Shown piece by piece: positions 1 through 8,264 of a stretch of DNA of 43,251 nt. The position numbers and the translations under genes are program-made. Under the pieces are notes generated by a model. The model was not told the origin of the DNA. It ran no database searches and worked only from the letters and a program-made list of their open reading frames with translations. The DNA comes from Actinoplanes subtropicus (GTDB lineage: Bacteria; Actinomycetota; Actinomycetes; Mycobacteriales; Micromonosporaceae): NCBI RefSeq assembly GCF_000721705.1, contig NZ_JOJL01000065.1, forward strand, positions 1-43,251, read 5' to 3'. Numbering within the stretch: position 1 is the first letter of the stretch; each line of letters opens with the position of its first letter.

Positions 1-173
1 ATGCCATCATCGCTCTGGCCATGCTCAGCCTCGGCGGTCACCGACCCGAACTACCCGACCGATGACCGACAACCCACCCACACATCGATCACAAGAGCCG
101 TTTTTGTCGTACCCCTCGCCTAGCGTGACGGTCACCGATGGTGGTCGGAGGGCCACCCGGGTGAGGAGGAGTG
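1..173. other. Leading intergenic region
   Basis: I see no gene in this stretch. Short open frames on both strands lack a ribosome site and family resemblance. It holds a plausible promoter (see 104-126) and the AGGAGG ribosome site at 164-169 of the next gene. Any upstream gene lies outside the window. Confidence 0.5.
104..126 (+). promoter_or_regulatory. Putative RecA-NDp (PafBC-type) promoter
   Basis: TTGTCGTAC at 104-112, an 8-base spacer, then TAGCGT at 121-126. This matches the layout of actinobacterial DNA-damage promoters recognised with PafBC (TTGTCRGTG, 8 bases, TAnnnT) in the TTGTCR core, the spacing and the -10 element. The last three bases of the upstream element (TAC rather than GTG) do not match. 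Transcription would begin near 133 and enter the small Cys protein and the M48 protease. Motif reading only. Confidence 0.4.
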
Positions 174-392
174 ATGATCGTCGACTGCGGTCGCTGCGCC
201 GGGCAGTCCGACGCGTGCCGGGGTTGCCTGGTCAGCGCGCTGCTGGACACCCCCGACGGGATAGCCGACCTGACCCCCGGGGAGCTGCGGGCCATCGAGA
301 CGTTCGAGCTGGCGGGCTTCGACGTGGAGATTCTGGAGACGCCCGAGCCGCCGGTCGTGGTGCCCATGTTCCCGCGCCGTCACGTGGCGTGA
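174..392 (+). CDS. Small conserved Cys-containing protein
   Basis: A 72-residue acidic protein. It opens with a Cys cluster (CGRCAGQSDACRGCLV, residues about 5-20) that could bind metal, followed by a soluble part with the segment LTPGELRAIETFELAGF. I recognise the type as a short protein of unknown function common in actinobacteria. The ATG at 174 is preferred over the GTG at 171 because AGGAGG (164-169) lies 4 bases upstream of it. The M48 protease starts 10 bases after the stop, so the two are probably cotranscribed. Function unknown. Confidence 0.6.
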   Translation: MIVDCGRCAGQSDACRGCLVSALLDTPDGIADLTPGELRAIETFELAGFDVEILETPEPPVVVPMFPRRHVA

Positions 393-402
393 TCTCTCTA
401 AA

Positions 403-1671
403 ATGTGGTGGATGATGACGTCGCGGGCCTGGGCCGTCGGCACCCTCGTTGTGTTGGTCGTGGTGCTCGCCGTCTTCGCCGCCCTGGCTATTCCGTGGCA
501 TCGCCCGCCCGCGCCCCGGGCCGACCAGGTGGCCGCGCTCGGCTCGCTGCCGGCCGACAAGGTCGCCCGCGCCCGGCAGTTCCACGCGGCGCTGCGCCCG
601 GGGTCGTATGGGTCGATGGCGATCGGCCTGGTCGTCGCCCTGCTGCTCGGGCTCACCCCGCTCGGCGCCTGGATCGTCACCCAGGCCGGCCGCCCGTTCG
701 GCGGCAACTGGGGCGCCCAGGCGCTGCTCGGCGGCCTCGCCGTGGTGCTGGTGGCCGAGGTGATCACGCTGCCGTTCGCCGCCTGGCGGCACGTCATCGT
801 GGTCCGCTACGGCATCTCCACCCAGTCCTGGGGCGCCTGGACGGTCGACCTGCTCAAGTCGTGGGCGGTCGGCGCGGTGATCGGCGGGGTGGCGCTGCTC
901 GGCTTCTACGCGATCACCCACTTCGCGCCGCGGTGGTGGTGGGCGTTCGGGGCGGTCGGCGCGGCCGGGCTCGTGGTGCTGCTCTCGTTCGTGCTGCCGG
1001 TGCTGGTCGAGCCGGTGTTCAACAAGTTCACCCCGATGCCGGCGGGTCCGCTGCGCAGCGAGCTGATCGCGCTCGCCGACCGGGACGGGGTGCCCGTGCG
1101 CGACGTGCTGGTGGCCGACGCGTCCCGGCGGACCAGGGCGGTCAACGCGTACGTGTCCGGGCTGGGCCCGACCCGGCGCATCGTCGTCTACGACACCATG
1201 CTCACCGAGGCCACGCCGGATGAGGTCGTCTCGGTGGTGGCGCACGAGTTGGGCCACGCCAAGGACAACGACGTGCTGATCGGCACGGTGCTCGGCGCGC
1301 TCGGCACGGCGCTCGCGGTGATCGGGCTGTTCCTGCTCGGCTCCTGGTCGAGCCTGCTGAGGCTGGCGAATGTCGAGTCCATCGGCTCGCCGCGGGCCAT
1401 CGGCCTGATGCTGGCCGTGGTCACGCTGGTCGGGCTGGTGGCGGGGCCGGCCCAGGCGTATGTGTCCCGTCGCATCGAGGCGCGGGCCGATGCGCACGCG
1501 CTGAGGCTGACCGGCGACCCGGCCACCTTCGAGGCGATGCAGCGCCGCCTCGGCACGGTCAACCTGTCCGACCCCGACCCGCCGGCCTGGGAGTACGCGA
1601 TCTCCGCCTCGCACCCGTCCACGGTGGAGCGGATGGCCGCCGCCCGCGCCTACGCCCGGGGCGAGCGCTGA
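403..1671 (+). CDS. M48 family membrane metalloprotease (Ste24/HtpX-like)
   Basis: A 422-residue integral membrane zinc protease. Hydrophobic segments lie near residues 5-30, 65-85, 100-125, 150-170 and 180-205, and two more follow the active site. The zinc motif HELGH sits in VVAHELGHAKDND near residue 285. The third ligand is probably the Glu of SRRIEARADAHAL. The N-terminal layout resembles CAAX prenyl protease 1 (Ste24), but actinobacterial members have no known prenylated substrate, so a role in membrane protein quality control is inferred. The stop codon lies in a 25-bp repeat that precedes pimB. Confidence 0.85.
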   Translation: MWWMMTSRAWAVGTLVVLVVVLAVFAALAIPWHRPPAPRADQVAALGSLPADKVARARQFHAALRPGSYGSMAIGLVVALLLGLTPLGAWIVTQAGRPFGGNWGAQALLGGLAVVLVAEVITLPFAAWRHVIVVRYGISTQSWGAWTVDLLKSWAVGAVIGGVALLGFYAITHFAPRWWWAFGAVGAAGLVVLLSFVLPVLVEPVFNKFTPMPAGPLRSELIALADRDGVPVRDVLVADASRRTRAVNAYVSGLGPTRRIVVYDTMLTEATPDEVVSVVAHELGHAKDNDVLIGTVLGALGTALAVIGLFLLGSWSSLLRLANVESIGSPRAIGLMLAVVTLVGLVAGPAQAYVSRRIEARADAHALRLTGDPATFEAMQRRLGTVNLSDPDPPAWEYAISASHPSTVERMAAARAYARGER

Positions 1672-1721
1672 TGCGCCGCGCCGGTGCCGCCGTCTCGGGG
1701 CGAGCGCTGGTGCGCCGCGCC
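1658..1721 (+). repeat. Imperfect 25-bp direct repeat between M48 gene and pimB
   Basis: Bases 1658-1682 and 1697-1721 match at 24 of 25 positions with a 39-base period. The first copy spans the M48 stop codon. A weaker third likeness (GCGCTGATGCGGCGCACG) spans the pimB start. This looks like a local tandem duplication of the gene junction. Confidence 0.7.
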
Positions 1722-1747
1722 CGCGTCCACGCCGGGGGTGCGCGCTG

Positions 1748-2875
1748 ATGCGGCGCACGCTGCTGGTCACCAACGACTTTCCGCCGCGGCCGGGCGGCAT
1801 CCAGCAGTTCGTGCACAACCTCGCCGTGCGGCAGCCGGCCGGGTCGCTCGTGGTCTACGCGTCGACCTGGAAGGGCGCCGGGAAGTTCGACGCCGAGCAG
1901 CCGTTCGAGGTGGTGCGCGAGCCGACCGGGGTGCTGCTGCCCACGCCCGCGGTGGCCCGGCGGGCCGCGGCGCTGGCCCGGGAGCACGGCTGCGACCGGG
2001 TCTGGTTCGGCGCGGCCGCCCCGCTCGGGCTGCTCGCCGACGGGCTGCGGCGCAACGCCGGGGTGACCCGCGCGGTCGCCCTCACCCACGGGCACGAGAT
2101 CGGCTGGGCCGCCCTGCCCGGCGCCCGGCAGCTGCTGCGGCGCATCGCCCGGGGCAACGACGTGGTGACGTACCTGGGGGAGTACCAGCGCACCCGGCTC
2201 GACCGCGCGCTGCACGGGCTCACCGACCTGGAACGGCTCGCGCCCGGCGTCGACGTGGAGGCGTTCCACCCCGGCGTGGACGGCTCGGCGGTCCGCGCGA
2301 AGTACGGCCTCACCGACCGGCCGGTGGTCGTCTGCGTGTCCCGGCTGGTGCCGCGCAAGGGGCAGGACATGCTGATCCGGGCGCTGCCCGCGGTCCGGCG
2401 CCGGGTGCCCGACGCCGCGTTGCTGCTGGTGAGCGGCGGGCCGTACCGGCCGAAGCTGGAACGCCTGGCCCGCGAGCAGGGCGTCGAGTCCGATGTGGTC
2501 TTCACCGGGTCGGTGCCGTGGGCCGAGCTGCCGGCGCACTATGCGGCCGGCGACGTCTATGCGATGCCGTGCCGCACCCGGGCGGCCGGGCTCGACGTGG
2601 AGGGGCTGGGCATCGTCTACCTGGAGGCGTCGGCCATCGGGCTGCCGGTCGTCGGCGGCGACTCGGGCGGCGCGCCCGACGCGGTGCGCGAGGGCGAGAC
2701 CGGCTTCGTGGTCGGCGGCCGCGACGTCGAGGCGCTGGCCGCCCGGCTGACCGAGCTGCTCGCCGACCCGGCCAAGGCGAAAGCGATGGGCGCCGCCGGC
2801 CGGGCCTGGGTCGAACGGGAGTGGCGCTGGGAGAAACAGTCGGCCCGGTTGAGCCGCCTGCTCGGGGACGAGTGA
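1748..2875 (+). CDS. pimB: GT4 phosphatidylinositol mannosyltransferase PimB
   Basis: A 375-residue GT-B glycosyltransferase of family GT4. It resembles mycobacterial and corynebacterial PimB' (Rv2188c), which adds the second mannose to PIM1 from GDP-mannose on the cytoplasmic face of the membrane. The N-terminal acceptor domain begins TNDFPPRPGGIQQF. The C-terminal donor domain holds VSRLVPRKGQDMLI and the EX7E motif in GLDVEGLGIVYLEASAIG, followed by GGDSGGAPDAV. The length is normal. ATG at 1748 fits the family N-terminus MRRTLLVTNDFPP. Family assignment is firm; the PI-mannoside substrate rests on similarity and synteny. Confidence 0.85.
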   Translation: MRRTLLVTNDFPPRPGGIQQFVHNLAVRQPAGSLVVYASTWKGAGKFDAEQPFEVVREPTGVLLPTPAVARRAAALAREHGCDRVWFGAAAPLGLLADGLRRNAGVTRAVALTHGHEIGWAALPGARQLLRRIARGNDVVTYLGEYQRTRLDRALHGLTDLERLAPGVDVEAFHPGVDGSAVRAKYGLTDRPVVVCVSRLVPRKGQDMLIRALPAVRRRVPDAALLLVSGGPYRPKLERLAREQGVESDVVFTGSVPWAELPAHYAAGDVYAMPCRTRAAGLDVEGLGIVYLEASAIGLPVVGGDSGGAPDAVREGETGFVVGGRDVEALAARLTELLADPAKAKAMGAAGRAWVEREWRWEKQSARLSRLLGDE

Positions 2876-2945
2876 CGGAACCTGACTGACGCGCTCGGCG
2901 GGGCGGCGTAGGAAGGGCGGAGAGACCCCCGAAACGGAGCCTCCG

Positions 2946-3509
2946 ATGCCGGAGCGTCCCCAGCCCCCGAGGAAGCCGGTCCCCAAGAAGCCCGTCCCCA
3001 AGAAGATGGCCAGCAAGACTTCGAAGAGGGCGAGCTGGGCGTGGCGGAGATCCGGTACGGGCCGGACGGCCCTCCCGTACTGGTTGACCAGCACCGAGGA
3101 AGCGGCCAACACCTCGTTCGGGACGATGGTGCGCCGGCTGCCCAAACTGCTCGGCGAGGCGTGGCTGCTCGCCTGGCGGGCCGACCCGTTCACCACCGCG
3201 AGCGTCGCCGTGCTGCAGATCGCCGGGGGCGCCGCGAGCGCGCTCGGCCTGCTGATCTGCGACGAACCGACGGCGAACCTCGACGCCCGGGCCGAGCACG
3301 ACGTCTACCAGCGGCTGCGGGAACTGGTGGCCGGCCGTACGGTCGTACTGATCACCCATCGGATGGCGAGCGTGCGCGACGCCGACCGGATCTACGTGCT
3401 GGACCACGGCGCGATCGTCGAGGAGGGCGACCACGCGTCGCTGATGGCGGCCGGCGGGATCTATGCCCAGCTGTTCACCCTGCAGGCCAGCGCATATCAA
3501 TCGGCGTGA
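2946..3509 (+). pseudogene. ABC exporter with large internal deletion
   Basis: The 187-codon frame joins two distant parts of an ABC exporter. Residues about 46-102 (ALPYWLTSTEEAANTSFG, then MVRRLPKLLGEAWLLAWR) look like the start of an exporter ending in its first membrane helix. Without a stop the frame then enters Walker B (LLICDEPTANLDA), the H-loop (VLITHRM) and the usual C-terminus ending GIYAQLFTLQ. Most of the membrane domain, Walker A, the Q-loop and the signature motif are missing, roughly 400 residues of a usual 600 or so. A frame shift near the start is also possible, because GTG at 3041 in another frame reads MAEIRYGPDG, like an exporter N-terminus. It cannot work as a transporter. 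Confidence 0.8.
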
Positions 3510-3550
3510 GTCCGGCCGGCCCGGCAACTTTCCCGTGGCAGAGTCGCCTC

Positions 3551-4034
3551 ATGGACCCGCTGGGTGTGGCCGTCATCGTCGCCGTTCTGCTCGTCGCCAC
3601 GACGATCGGGTTGTGGCGGCACCGCACGGACGGCATCACCCACGACGAGTGCGTCGCCCGCCGCTGCGTCGCCCGCCGCTGCGTCGCCCGCCGCTGCGTC
3701 GCCCGCCGCTGCGTCGCCCGCCGCTGCGTCGCCCGCCGCTGCGCCGCCCGCCGCTGCGCCGCCCGCCGCTGCGCCGCCCGCCCCTGCGCCCGCCGCCGAC
3801 TCCGGCGCTGCGCCGCCCGCCGTGCCTGCAGCCGCCGCCGACTCCGGTCCCGCGCTGCCTGAGGGCAGCGGCTTGGCTGGGGGCCTCACCCTGGCCGCTG
3901 GCCCCGCGCTCGACGCCGGCTCCCCGCCGGCTGCGGGCCTTTCACCGGATAAATCGGATATGTCGTCTGGCGGGGCGGGTGAAGGTGAGGAGCCGGCCGG
4001 GCCGTTCCCGTCAGACGGCCGCGGACTCGAGTAG
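3551..4034 (+). pseudogene. Single-pass membrane protein remnant running into a 15-bp repeat
   Basis: ATG at 3551 opens MDPLGVAVIVAVLLVATTIG and then LWRHRTDG, a membrane anchor followed by a basic stop. This recalls the N-terminus of membrane-anchored thioredoxin-like proteins of actinobacteria (a weak resemblance). The frame then enters nine 15-bp repeats, read as CVARR, and stops at 3862. A shift of one base would give repeats of SPAAA and an Ala/Pro-rich tail to 4034, which looks more like a protein. No thioredoxin active site follows. The end overlaps the convergent MFS gene. Probably a frame-shifted or decayed gene. Confidence 0.35.
3651..3785 (+). repeat. Nine-copy 15-bp tandem repeat
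   Basis: Units of GCGTCGCCCGCCGCT repeat six times exactly (3651-3740). Two copies with C for T follow (3741-3770), then one with a second change (3771-3785). A second short repeat, CGCCGCCGACTCCGG, occurs twice just downstream (about 3791 and 3832). The 15-base period keeps any reading frame. Confidence 0.95.
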
Positions 4035-5240
4035 CTCCGGCGGGGTGTGCGCCGGAGCAGTGGCCGCCGCCCGGGTCAGGTTGCGTACGCTCGGGATCAG
4101 CAACTGCGACAAGGCCGACGCCAGCAGGATCGCGGCGCACACGGTCAGGACCGGGCTCACCCCGAACCGGCCGGACAGCGGGCCGGCCAGCGCGTTGCCG
4201 ATCGGCATGGCGATGAACGAGGTCAGCGTGTCCCAGGAGGCGACCCGGCCGAGGGCGGCCCGCGGCACCCGATCCTGGATGGCCGTCTCCCACGCGACGT
4301 CGAAGAAGATCAGCCCGGCCCAGCCGACGACCGCGCCCGCCAGCACCGCTATGAGGGTGGCCGGCCACACGTACGCCAAAGCCCAGATCGGCATCAGCAT
4401 CAGCGTGAGCCAACCCGCCCGCAGCAACCGGCGGGGTTTGTAGCGCAACGCGACCGCCGCGCCGATCACCCCGCCCAGGCCCTCGGCGGCGGCGATGAAG
4501 CCGGCCGCGGAGGCGCCACCCAGCCGCCGCACGGCGATGACCTGCACCAGCACCAGGATCACGCCGTTCGCGATGTGGTAGACGGCGGCGCCGAACAGGC
4601 CGCCGACCAGCCAGTCGCGGCTGCTGATCTCGCGCCAGCCGGCCCGCAGTTCGTGCCACATCGGCGAGCGCGGGCCGCGGCTGGCCTCGGCGCGCAGCAG
4701 CAGGCAGGCGGCCATCGAGGCGAGGAAGCTGGCCGCGTTCACCGCGAAGCCGGCCGGGGCGCCGAACGCGGCGACCGCCAGGCCGCCGAGCGCGGGGCCG
4801 GCCACCGAACTGCCGGTCTGCAGCATGCTCAGCGCGGCGTTCGCCGACTGCAGGCGGTCGGCGGGCACCAGCAGCGGGCGCAGCGCGGTCATCGCCGGGT
4901 TGAAGAAGCTGCCGGCCCCGGAGGAGATCGCGGCCAGCGCGCAGAGCAGCGGCAGGTGGTAGCCGCCGCCGGCGAACATCACCGCCATCCCGGCCGCGGC
5001 GAGCAGGCGGACCAGGTCGGAGACGGCCATGACGCGCCGCGGCTGGAGGCGGTCGGCCCAGACGCCGCCGAACAGCGAGCAGACGAGCAGCGCCGCGACC
5101 GAGCAGGCCATCACGATGCCGAGGTCGCCGGCGCCGCCGCCGGCCCGGACGACCGCGACGGCAAGGGCGACGTTCTGGAAGCCGTTGCCGATCCAGGACA
5201 GCGTCTGGCCGCCGGCGAGCAGGCGGAAGTCGGAGATCAT
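4011..5240 (-). CDS. MFS drug-efflux transporter
   Basis: A 409-residue major facilitator with about 12 hydrophobic helices. It begins MISDFRLLAGGQTLSWIGNG and carries the loop motif GGVWADRLQPRRVM between helices 2 and 3. It resembles the MFS_3/enterobactin-exporter-type efflux group that exports small molecules using the proton gradient. ATG at 5240 is chosen because the longer open frame runs through the operator and the divergent gene. It is transcribed away from a MarR regulator across a 66-bp region with a near-perfect palindrome, so it is probably repressed by that protein. Substrate unknown. Confidence 0.85.
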   Translation of the reverse strand: MISDFRLLAGGQTLSWIGNGFQNVALAVAVVRAGGGAGDLGIVMACSVAALLVCSLFGGVWADRLQPRRVMAVSDLVRLLAAAGMAVMFAGGGYHLPLLCALAAISSGAGSFFNPAMTALRPLLVPADRLQSANAALSMLQTGSSVAGPALGGLAVAAFGAPAGFAVNAASFLASMAACLLLRAEASRGPRSPMWHELRAGWREISSRDWLVGGLFGAAVYHIANGVILVLVQVIAVRRLGGASAAGFIAAAEGLGGVIGAAVALRYKPRRLLRAGWLTLMLMPIWALAYVWPATLIAVLAGAVVGWAGLIFFDVAWETAIQDRVPRAALGRVASWDTLTSFIAMPIGNALAGPLSGRFGVSPVLTVCAAILLASALSQLLIPSVRNLTRAAATAPAHTPPELLESAAV

Positions 5241-5249
5241 GCGACGTAG

Positions 5250-5271
5250 AATAGTTAGAGGTCGAACTATT
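5250..5271. promoter_or_regulatory. MarR operator palindrome
   Basis: A 22-bp near-perfect palindrome centred between 5260 and 5261, with arms AATAGTT and AACTATT and an inner GA/TC. It lies in the AT-rich gap between the divergent MFS and MarR genes. The position and symmetry are typical of a MarR dimer site that controls both promoters. Confidence 0.75.
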
Positions 5272-5306
5272 AGCAACCTGAATATCGGGCGTGGAACAAT
5301 GGCGGC

Positions 5307-5816
5307 ATGACGGAGGAGCGGGACGCGGTGGACACGCACGTGGCGCGGTGGGCGGCGTTCTGGAAGGACGACCCGCGGTTCGCGCCGGAGATCGAGGGCG
5401 CGCTGGTCCGGATGTACGACATCCAGAAGTGGGCACGCCGGGCCGACGCGGCCGCCTTCGCCGGCAACGAGGACTTCACCTTGGAGGACTACAAGACGCT
5501 GCACGCGCTGATGGTGCAGCCGTACCCGACCGAGGCGACCCCGGCTCAGCTCGCCGACGCCGCCCACGTGACCCGGGCGGCGATGACCAGCCGCCTCGAC
5601 CGGCTGGTCGCGGCCGGCCTGGTGACCCGCGAGGTCGACCCGACCGACCGGCGGCGGGTGCTGGTGCGGCCCACGGCCAAGGGTCGGGAGGCCTGGGACA
5701 AGCACATCTTCGAGGGCATGGAGCGCGACCGGCAGCTGCTGAGCGCCCTCACCCACGACGAGTTGGTGCAGCTCAATGGACTGCTACGAAAGGTCGTACG
5801 CTCCCTGGAAAGCTAG
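5307..5816 (+). CDS. MarR family transcriptional regulator
   Basis: A 169-residue winged-helix repressor. The recognition region reads TPAQLADAAHVTRAAMTSRL (residues about 76-95), followed by the wing VTREVDPTDRRRVLVRPT. Length and layout are usual for MarR proteins that sense small ligands. It is divergent from the MFS gene over a shared palindrome, so it likely represses both genes until a ligand binds. The stop is 2 bases from the end of the convergent response regulator gene. Confidence 0.85.
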   Translation: MTEERDAVDTHVARWAAFWKDDPRFAPEIEGALVRMYDIQKWARRADAAAFAGNEDFTLEDYKTLHALMVQPYPTEATPAQLADAAHVTRAAMTSRLDRLVAAGLVTREVDPTDRRRVLVRPTAKGREAWDKHIFEGMERDRQLLSALTHDELVQLNGLLRKVVRSLES

Positions 5817-5818
5817 GG

Positions 5819-6487
5819 CTAGAACTTGGGGGCGTCCGGCGCCTCGAGCAGGCCCAGTCGCAGGGCGGTCATCAGCGCCTGCGCCCGGTTGGCCGCGCCC
5901 AGCTTCTCGTACAGCTTCGAGATGTGGGTCTTGGCGGTGGACTCCGAGACGAACAGCTGCTTGGCGATCCCGGCGACGCTCATGCCGTCGGCCAGCAGGC
6001 GCAGCACCTGGCCCTCGCGCGGGGAGAGCTGCGGGCCCGAGGGGGCGAGCCGGCGCTTCATCGCCTCGGCGAGGTCGGCCGCGGTGAACGCGCTGGGCGC
6101 CGAGGCGGCGTGCCGGGCGGCGGCGACGACCTCGTCGGCGGGCGCGGTCTTGGGCACGAAGGCGCTCGCCCCGGCCTCGAGGGCGCCGAACAGCTGGTCG
6201 TCGCCCGCGTACATGGTGAGGACCACGATGCCCATGTTGGCGTTGTTCTTCCGCAGCGCCTTGGTGGCCTCGAGGCCGCTGCCGTCGGGCAGCCGCAGAT
6301 CCATGATCACAACGTCGGGCTGGAGGGCGCCCGCCTGGCGCACCGCCTCGGCCGCCGTGGCCGCCTCACCGACGACCTCGAACTGCCGGTCGCGCTCGAA
6401 TGCGTGTCGCAGCCCCTTACGAATCAGGTCGTGATCGTCGACAAGGAGAACCTTGGTGCGCGTGGTCGGCGCAGGACTGGTCGACAT
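5819..6487 (-). CDS. NarL/LuxR-type response regulator
   Basis: A 222-residue two-component regulator. The receiver domain (residues about 12-130) has the acidic pair in LLVDDHDLIRKG, the phospho-acceptor Asp in VVIMDLRLPDGSG and the conserved Lys in FVPKTAP. The C-terminal LuxR helix-turn-helix reads LSPREGQVLRLLADGMS through STAKTHISKLYEKLG. It starts 7 bases after the stop of the histidine kinase gene on the same strand, so the two form an operon and a cognate pair. Targets unknown. Confidence 0.9.
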   Translation of the reverse strand: MSTSPAPTTRTKVLLVDDHDLIRKGLRHAFERDRQFEVVGEAATAAEAVRQAGALQPDVVIMDLRLPDGSGLEATKALRKNNANMGIVVLTMYAGDDQLFGALEAGASAFVPKTAPADEVVAAARHAASAPSAFTAADLAEAMKRRLAPSGPQLSPREGQVLRLLADGMSVAGIAKQLFVSESTAKTHISKLYEKLGAANRAQALMTALRLGLLEAPDAPKF

Positions 6488-6494
6488 GCCTGGG

Positions 6495-8183
6495 TTACTC
6501 CCCTTCTGGAGCGGAAACGCTATCCCGCACGCTATCGCGCTTCCCCGGCGATCCGAGCACTACGGCTACGGTTGTCCCGCTGGGGTGTCGCGGCGTGATT
6601 TTCAGTCGGCCCCGGATCCGTTCCGCACGCTCGGCCATGATGGTCAAGCCGTAACGACCGTCCGGGCGGTCGTCGGCGAAGCCCTTGCCGTCGTCGGAGA
6701 CCTCGATCTCCGCGTACGGCGGGTCCACGGTGCAGGTAACCCACAGATTAGAGGCTCCGGCGTGCTTGCGCGCGTTCGTGATCGCCTCCTGCGCGATGCG
6801 CAGAAGTTCGGCCTCGGTGGCGGCGGGCAGCCGGGCGGTGGACTCGTCGAAGGTGAAGTGCACCCGCAGGCCCGCCGAGGTGCCCAGGGTGCGCGCGTAC
6901 TCGGCGATCGCGGCGGCCAGGCCGCCGTTGCGGTCCACCTCGGAGCGCAGCTCGAACAGGCTCAGCCGCAGCTCGGTGATGACCCGGGTGACCTCGTTGC
7001 GCAGGGTGCGCAGCTCCTCGGCCGTCTCCTCGGCGCCCTCGGGCAGGGTGGCCTGCGCGTTGTCGATGCCGTAGCCGACCATCACCAGCTCCTGCGCGAC
7101 GCCGTCGTGGATCTCGCGGGCCAGGCGCTGACGCTCCTCATTGGTGGCCAGCGAGCGCACGTCGTCGAAGAGCAGGGCGGCCTCGAGCCGGATGGCGGCC
7201 GGCTCGGTCACCCCGGTGACATCGAAAACCACAGATGAAGGGTACGCGTTGGCCACATCCGCCTCGAGGATCACGAGCCCGATCGTCCGTACGCCCGCGA
7301 CCAGCGGTACGACCAGCGACGAGACCTCGCCCCGGCGGCTCGACCGGCCCTGCGAGCGGTTGGCCACCTGCGGTTGCTGGGTGGCCCAGGCGTCGGCGAT
7401 CGCCGAGTCGGAGTCGAGCGTCGTCTCCCAGTCGACCCGGTCGGCGCCGGTCTGGGCGAGCACCACCAGCCGCCCGCCGCCGCTGGTCGACAGCACGGCG
7501 GCGCGATCGGCGACGGCGACGATGCGCAGCTCCTCGAGCAGGTGCTCGGAGATGCCGCCCGGGTCCAGAGTGGCCCCCGGCAGCGAACGGGCGACGCTGC
7601 GCAGCTGGGTGAGCAGGCGGGTGGCCTCCGCGTACGGCTGCGGGGTGGGCTCGGGCGGCTGCATGAGCTGGCGCATGGCGTCGGCCGCGAAGGTGACGAT
7701 CGCGCCGAGCACCAGCCACTGGCCGCAGGCGGCCAGGAAGCCGGGCTGGGTGATCGGGCTGACCTCGCCGATCAGCACGCCGCCGGCCACCATCGCGACG
7801 GCGGCGATGCCGAGCAGCGCGGCACCCTCGGTCGAGCGCCGGCGCAGCGCGGCCGACAGGAGCGGCACCACCAGATAGGGCAGCACCGCCCAGGCGCCGA
7901 AGCCGGCCGGCAGCGTGCCGGTGTGACCGGCGGCGGCGGCGACCGAGCCGGCTGCCAGCCCGACGATCGCGACCTCGGCGAACCGGCCCAGCGGTGCGAG
8001 CACCCGATGCTCCGGCGCTCCGAACGCGGGCAGCGCGGCGACCAGCAGCAGGGCGATCCAGCGCAGCTGCGCGGGATCCCGGGTGACGATCAGGGTGAGG
8101 GCCGCGATCAGCACCAGCATGATGACGCGCGCGGTCACCGCGAGCGGCTGGACGCGCGTGGAGACACTGGCAAGCACCGGCAC
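6495..8183 (-). CDS. GAF-domain sensor histidine kinase (HisKA_3)
   Basis: A 562-residue membrane sensor kinase of the NarX/DesK class. The order is: about five membrane segments (residues 15-170), a GAF-like domain (about 190-330), dimerisation helix with the phospho-His in AREIHDGVAQELVMVGYGID (His near 359), N-box LLRIAQEAITNARKHA (about 459-474) and G-box DDGKGF (about 498). GTG at 8183 is chosen because upstream in-frame codons run into the divergent SRPBCC gene. It phosphorylates the regulator encoded next to it. The signal is unknown. Confidence 0.85.
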   Translation of the reverse strand: MPVLASVSTRVQPLAVTARVIMLVLIAALTLIVTRDPAQLRWIALLLVAALPAFGAPEHRVLAPLGRFAEVAIVGLAAGSVAAAAGHTGTLPAGFGAWAVLPYLVVPLLSAALRRRSTEGAALLGIAAVAMVAGGVLIGEVSPITQPGFLAACGQWLVLGAIVTFAADAMRQLMQPPEPTPQPYAEATRLLTQLRSVARSLPGATLDPGGISEHLLEELRIVAVADRAAVLSTSGGGRLVVLAQTGADRVDWETTLDSDSAIADAWATQQPQVANRSQGRSSRRGEVSSLVVPLVAGVRTIGLVILEADVANAYPSSVVFDVTGVTEPAAIRLEAALLFDDVRSLATNEERQRLAREIHDGVAQELVMVGYGIDNAQATLPEGAEETAEELRTLRNEVTRVITELRLSLFELRSEVDRNGGLAAAIAEYARTLGTSAGLRVHFTFDESTARLPAATEAELLRIAQEAITNARKHAGASNLWVTCTVDPPYAEIEVSDDGKGFADDRPDGRYGLTIMAERAERIRGRLKITPRHPSGTTVAVVLGSPGKRDSVRDSVSAPEGE

Positions 8184-8264
8184 CTGACGGATGGTAGTCG
8201 CCGCTGCAAGACGGGGCTCGGCCCGGTCATCGGGAATGTCGTACGGACGCGGTAGCCTCCGTGC

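Noticed and set aside
232..1818. Long minus-strand frame opposite the M48 gene
   Set aside because: Arg/Pro/Gly-rich composition typical of GC-bias shadow frames; the sense gene has a clear zinc motif.
3651..3785. Repeat array considered as CRISPR
   Set aside because: Units of 15 bp are directly adjacent with no spacers, so it is a simple tandem repeat.
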